A stretch of 6,770 nt of DNA from Flammeovirgaceae bacterium. GTDB taxonomy: Bacteria > Bacteroidota > Bacteroidia > Cytophagales > Cyclobacteriaceae. Location: assembly GCA_003229495.1 (NCBI GenBank), contig QIEB01000668.1:1-6770 (forward strand). Direction: 5' to 3'. Positions 4,920 to 6,770 of the stretch are shown piece after piece. Both the position numbers and the translations under genes were made by a program. Position 1 is the stretch's first letter. The number at the start of each line of letters is the position of its first letter. Below the pieces are notes generated by a model that searched no databases, was not told the DNA's origin, and worked only from the letters and a program-made list of their open reading frames with translations.

Positions 4920-6770
4920 ATACTACCCCTTTCTCTTTCAGGATCTTCCAAAGTCTTGGTGCGGTAATAGGGATTTCAAGGTGGGTCACACCCAAATGTG
5001 ACAATGCATCAACCACGGCATTTACAATGGCAGGTGGCGCCCCTACAGTTGGTGATTCTCCTACTCCTTTGGCCCCTAGTGGATGATGAGGCGACGGGGT
5101 AACTGTATGACCGGTCTCCCAGCTTGGCGATTCTACCGCCGTGGGCACCAGGTAGTCCATAAGTGTTCCATTCAGCATATTTCCCTCATCATCATAAATG
5201 AGCTCCTCATACAAAGCAGGAGCCAATCCCTGGGTTAATCCGCCATGCACTTGCCCCTGAACAATCATAGGGTTGATGATATGACCACAATCATCAATGG
5301 CTACAAACCTCCTTACTTTTACCTCACCGGTTTCCTTATCGATATCCACCACACATATGTAGGCTCCGGAAGGAAAGGTGAGATTAGGTGGATCGTAGTA
5401 ATGGGTGGCCTCAAAGCCAGCCTCCATTCCCGGAGGATGATTGGTATATGCAGCAAATACCAGTTCTTGTATGGTCTTTACCTTTTCAGGGGCCCCTTTG
5501 ACAAAAAACTTGCCTGGCTCCCATTCCAAATCCTCTTCTGATACCTCCAGCAAATAAGCTGCAATTTTTTTCGCCTTTTCTTTTAACTTTCTGCAGGCTA
5601 TGGCGGCGGCGGCTCCTGCAGTGGGGGTACTTCGGCTGGCGTAAGTACCAAGGCCATAGGGGGCTGTATCAGTATCTCCCTCCTCCACTTGCACATGTTC
5701 CGCTGGTATTCCCAGCTCTTCCGCTACAATTTGAGCATAGGTAGTTTCGTGCCCCTGACCCTGGCTCTTGGTGCCAAATCGGGCCAGTGCCTTTCCGGTA
5801 GGATGAACCCTTATCTCAGCGCTATCAAACATTTTGATGCCCAAAATATCAAAATCCTTGGAGGGGCCGGCACCTACGATTTCTGTGAAGGTACAGATAC
5901 CGATTCCCATCAACTCTCCATTAGCCCTCTTCTCCTTCTGTTCCTTTCTCAACGCCTGGTAATCTACCACTTCCATGACCTTCTGTAATCCTTGATGATA
6001 GTCACCACTGTCATATTCCCATCCCAGAGCTGATTTATAGGGGAATTGGTCTTTTTTAATAAAGTTATCCATCCGTAATTGTGCGGGATCTTTCCCGATT
6101 TTCTGGGCAAAACAGTCGGTCATCCTTTCGATTGCGTGCACCGCCTCAGTGACTCGAAAACTACATCTATAGGCTACGCCGCCCGGTGGTTTATTGGTAT
6201 ATACAGCATCGGCTTCCACATAACTATGTTGGTAGTCGTAAGAACCGGTACAAATTGAAAACATCCCGGCGGGGTATTTACTGGGGTTGGCCGCTGCATC
6301 CGTATAACCTTGATCACACAACAGCTTAAAACGGGTGGCTAATATCTTACCCTCTTTGGTACCGGCCATTTCAGCGGTAATATGATAGTCTCGGGCAAAA
6401 CTATCTGCTTGCAAGTTTTCTGTACGGTCCTCGATCCATTTAACTGGTTTTCCCACTAAAAACGATACCGCAATTGCTATCACATAACCTGGGTATATCG
6501 GAACTTTTCCACCAAAACCTCCACCAATATCGTGGGAAATGACCCGTATCTTTTCCTCAGTAAGGCCCACATGACCGGCTACCAAAGCGATGACCGTTCT
6601 GATGGCATGAGGCGCCTGTGTGGTCATGTGCATGGTTAGGTAGTTATTGATTTTGTCATAGTCAGCAATGCAGCCGCAAGTTTCTATGGATACCACATGA
6701 ATTCTGGGAATGTGCATTTGCTCTTTTACTGTGACTTCAGCTTCATTAAATACCTGATCAGTGGCCTCTT
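4918..6770 (-). CDS. coxL: CoxL: form I aerobic CO dehydrogenase large (Mo-Cu) subunit, N-terminus cut by window
   Basis: The catalytic subunit of aerobic CO dehydrogenase, which oxidises CO with water to CO2 and feeds electrons through CoxS (2Fe-2S) and CoxM (FAD) to the respiratory chain. About 616 of some 800 residues are visible; the frame continues past 6770 through EATDQVFNEAEVTVKEQ before the first internal Met at 6717, which is not the start. The active-site loop AYRCSFR is encoded at 6154-6174, with the copper-sulfur ligand Cys at 6163-6165. This sequence marks form I enzymes; form II reads AYRGAGR. Other molybdenum hydroxylase motifs are GGGFGGK, SQGQGHETTYAQ, and the catalytic Glu in GVGESP (Glu codon 5056-5058). 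The stop is TAA at 4918-4920. All the active-site motifs that fall in the visible part are intact. The missing part would lie just right of the window, with coxM and coxS probably beyond it. Confidence 0.96.
   Translation of the reverse strand, partial: EATDQVFNEAEVTVKEQMHIPRIHVVSIETCGCIADYDKINNYLTMHMTTQAPHAIRTVIALVAGHVGLTEEKIRVISHDIGGGFGGKVPIYPGYVIAIAVSFLVGKPVKWIEDRTENLQADSFARDYHITAEMAGTKEGKILATRFKLLCDQGYTDAAANPSKYPAGMFSICTGSYDYQHSYVEADAVYTNKPPGGVAYRCSFRVTEAVHAIERMTDCFAQKIGKDPAQLRMDNFIKKDQFPYKSALGWEYDSGDYHQGLQKVMEVVDYQALRKEQKEKRANGELMGIGICTFTEIVGAGPSKDFDILGIKMFDSAEIRVHPTGKALARFGTKSQGQGHETTYAQIVAEELGIPAEHVQVEEGDTDTAPYGLGTYASRSTPTAGAAAAIACRKLKEKAKKIAAYLLEVSEEDLEWEPGKFFVKGAPEKVKTIQELVFAAYTNHPPGMEAGFEATHYYDPPNLTFPSGAYICVVDIDKETGEVKVRRFVAIDDCGHIINPMIVQGQVHGGLTQGLAPALYEELIYDDEGNMLNGTLMDYLVPTAVESPSWETGHTVTPSPHHPLGAKGVGESPTVGAPPAIVNAVVDALSHLGVTHLEIPITAPRLWKILKEKGVV

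Noticed and set aside
5569..5640. GC-rich GGCGGCGGCGG tract as a repeat
   Set aside because: It encodes the conserved TAGAAAAIACRK alanine run of CoxL and needs no other explanation.
6715..6717. ATG at 6717 as the coxL start
   Set aside because: The frame continues to the window edge with conserved CoxL-like sequence and the protein would lack its N-terminal quarter.

Overview
This window carries the downstream part of an aerobic (molybdenum-copper) carbon monoxide dehydrogenase operon on the minus strand, next to a small plus-strand cluster of short genes that looks like a toxin-antitoxin or stress-type module. The base composition is moderate to low GC. Most starts have no clear Shine-Dalgarno sequence, with coxG the exception. 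Together these point tentatively to a member of the Bacteroidota. That assignment is an inference, because no rRNA or other marker gene is present.

Reading the minus strand from right to left, the window opens inside coxL. About 616 C-terminal codons are visible, and the N-terminus lies beyond position 6770. Next come coxG (SRPBCC protein), coxD (MoxR-type AAA+ ATPase), coxE (VWA/MIDAS protein) and coxF (XdhC family, fused to a C-terminal YHS domain). Gaps are 12 bp or less and one junction overlaps, so this is a single transcript with probable translational coupling. The CoxL active-site loop reads AYRCSFR, the signature of form I, true CO-oxidising enzymes. CoxL is the catalytic subunit. 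CoxD, CoxE and CoxF are the maturation factors that, in Afipia (Oligotropha) carboxidovorans, complete the CuSMoO2 site by sulfuration and copper insertion. CoxG is the membrane-associated factor linked to electron hand-over to quinone. coxM and coxS are not in the window and would be expected just upstream of coxL (beyond 6770).

The plus strand holds three short genes at 459-1424: a 67-aa AbrB/SpoVT-type DNA-binding protein, a 65-aa unrecognised protein, and a 164-aa MNT-like nucleotidyltransferase that overlaps the 65-aa gene by 8 bp. The last of these ends 6 bp from the end of coxF, tail to tail. Positions 1-458 hold no convincing gene. They contain what may be decayed fragments or an insertion-sequence edge, and a duplicated 11-bp repeat with a TCACGTGA palindrome just before the AbrB-like gene.

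The items most worth a second look are the YHS domain fused to the CoxF maturation factor (a possible metal-handling module), the L-G-D-E-F gene order, and the uncharacterised 65-aa plus nucleotidyltransferase pair.
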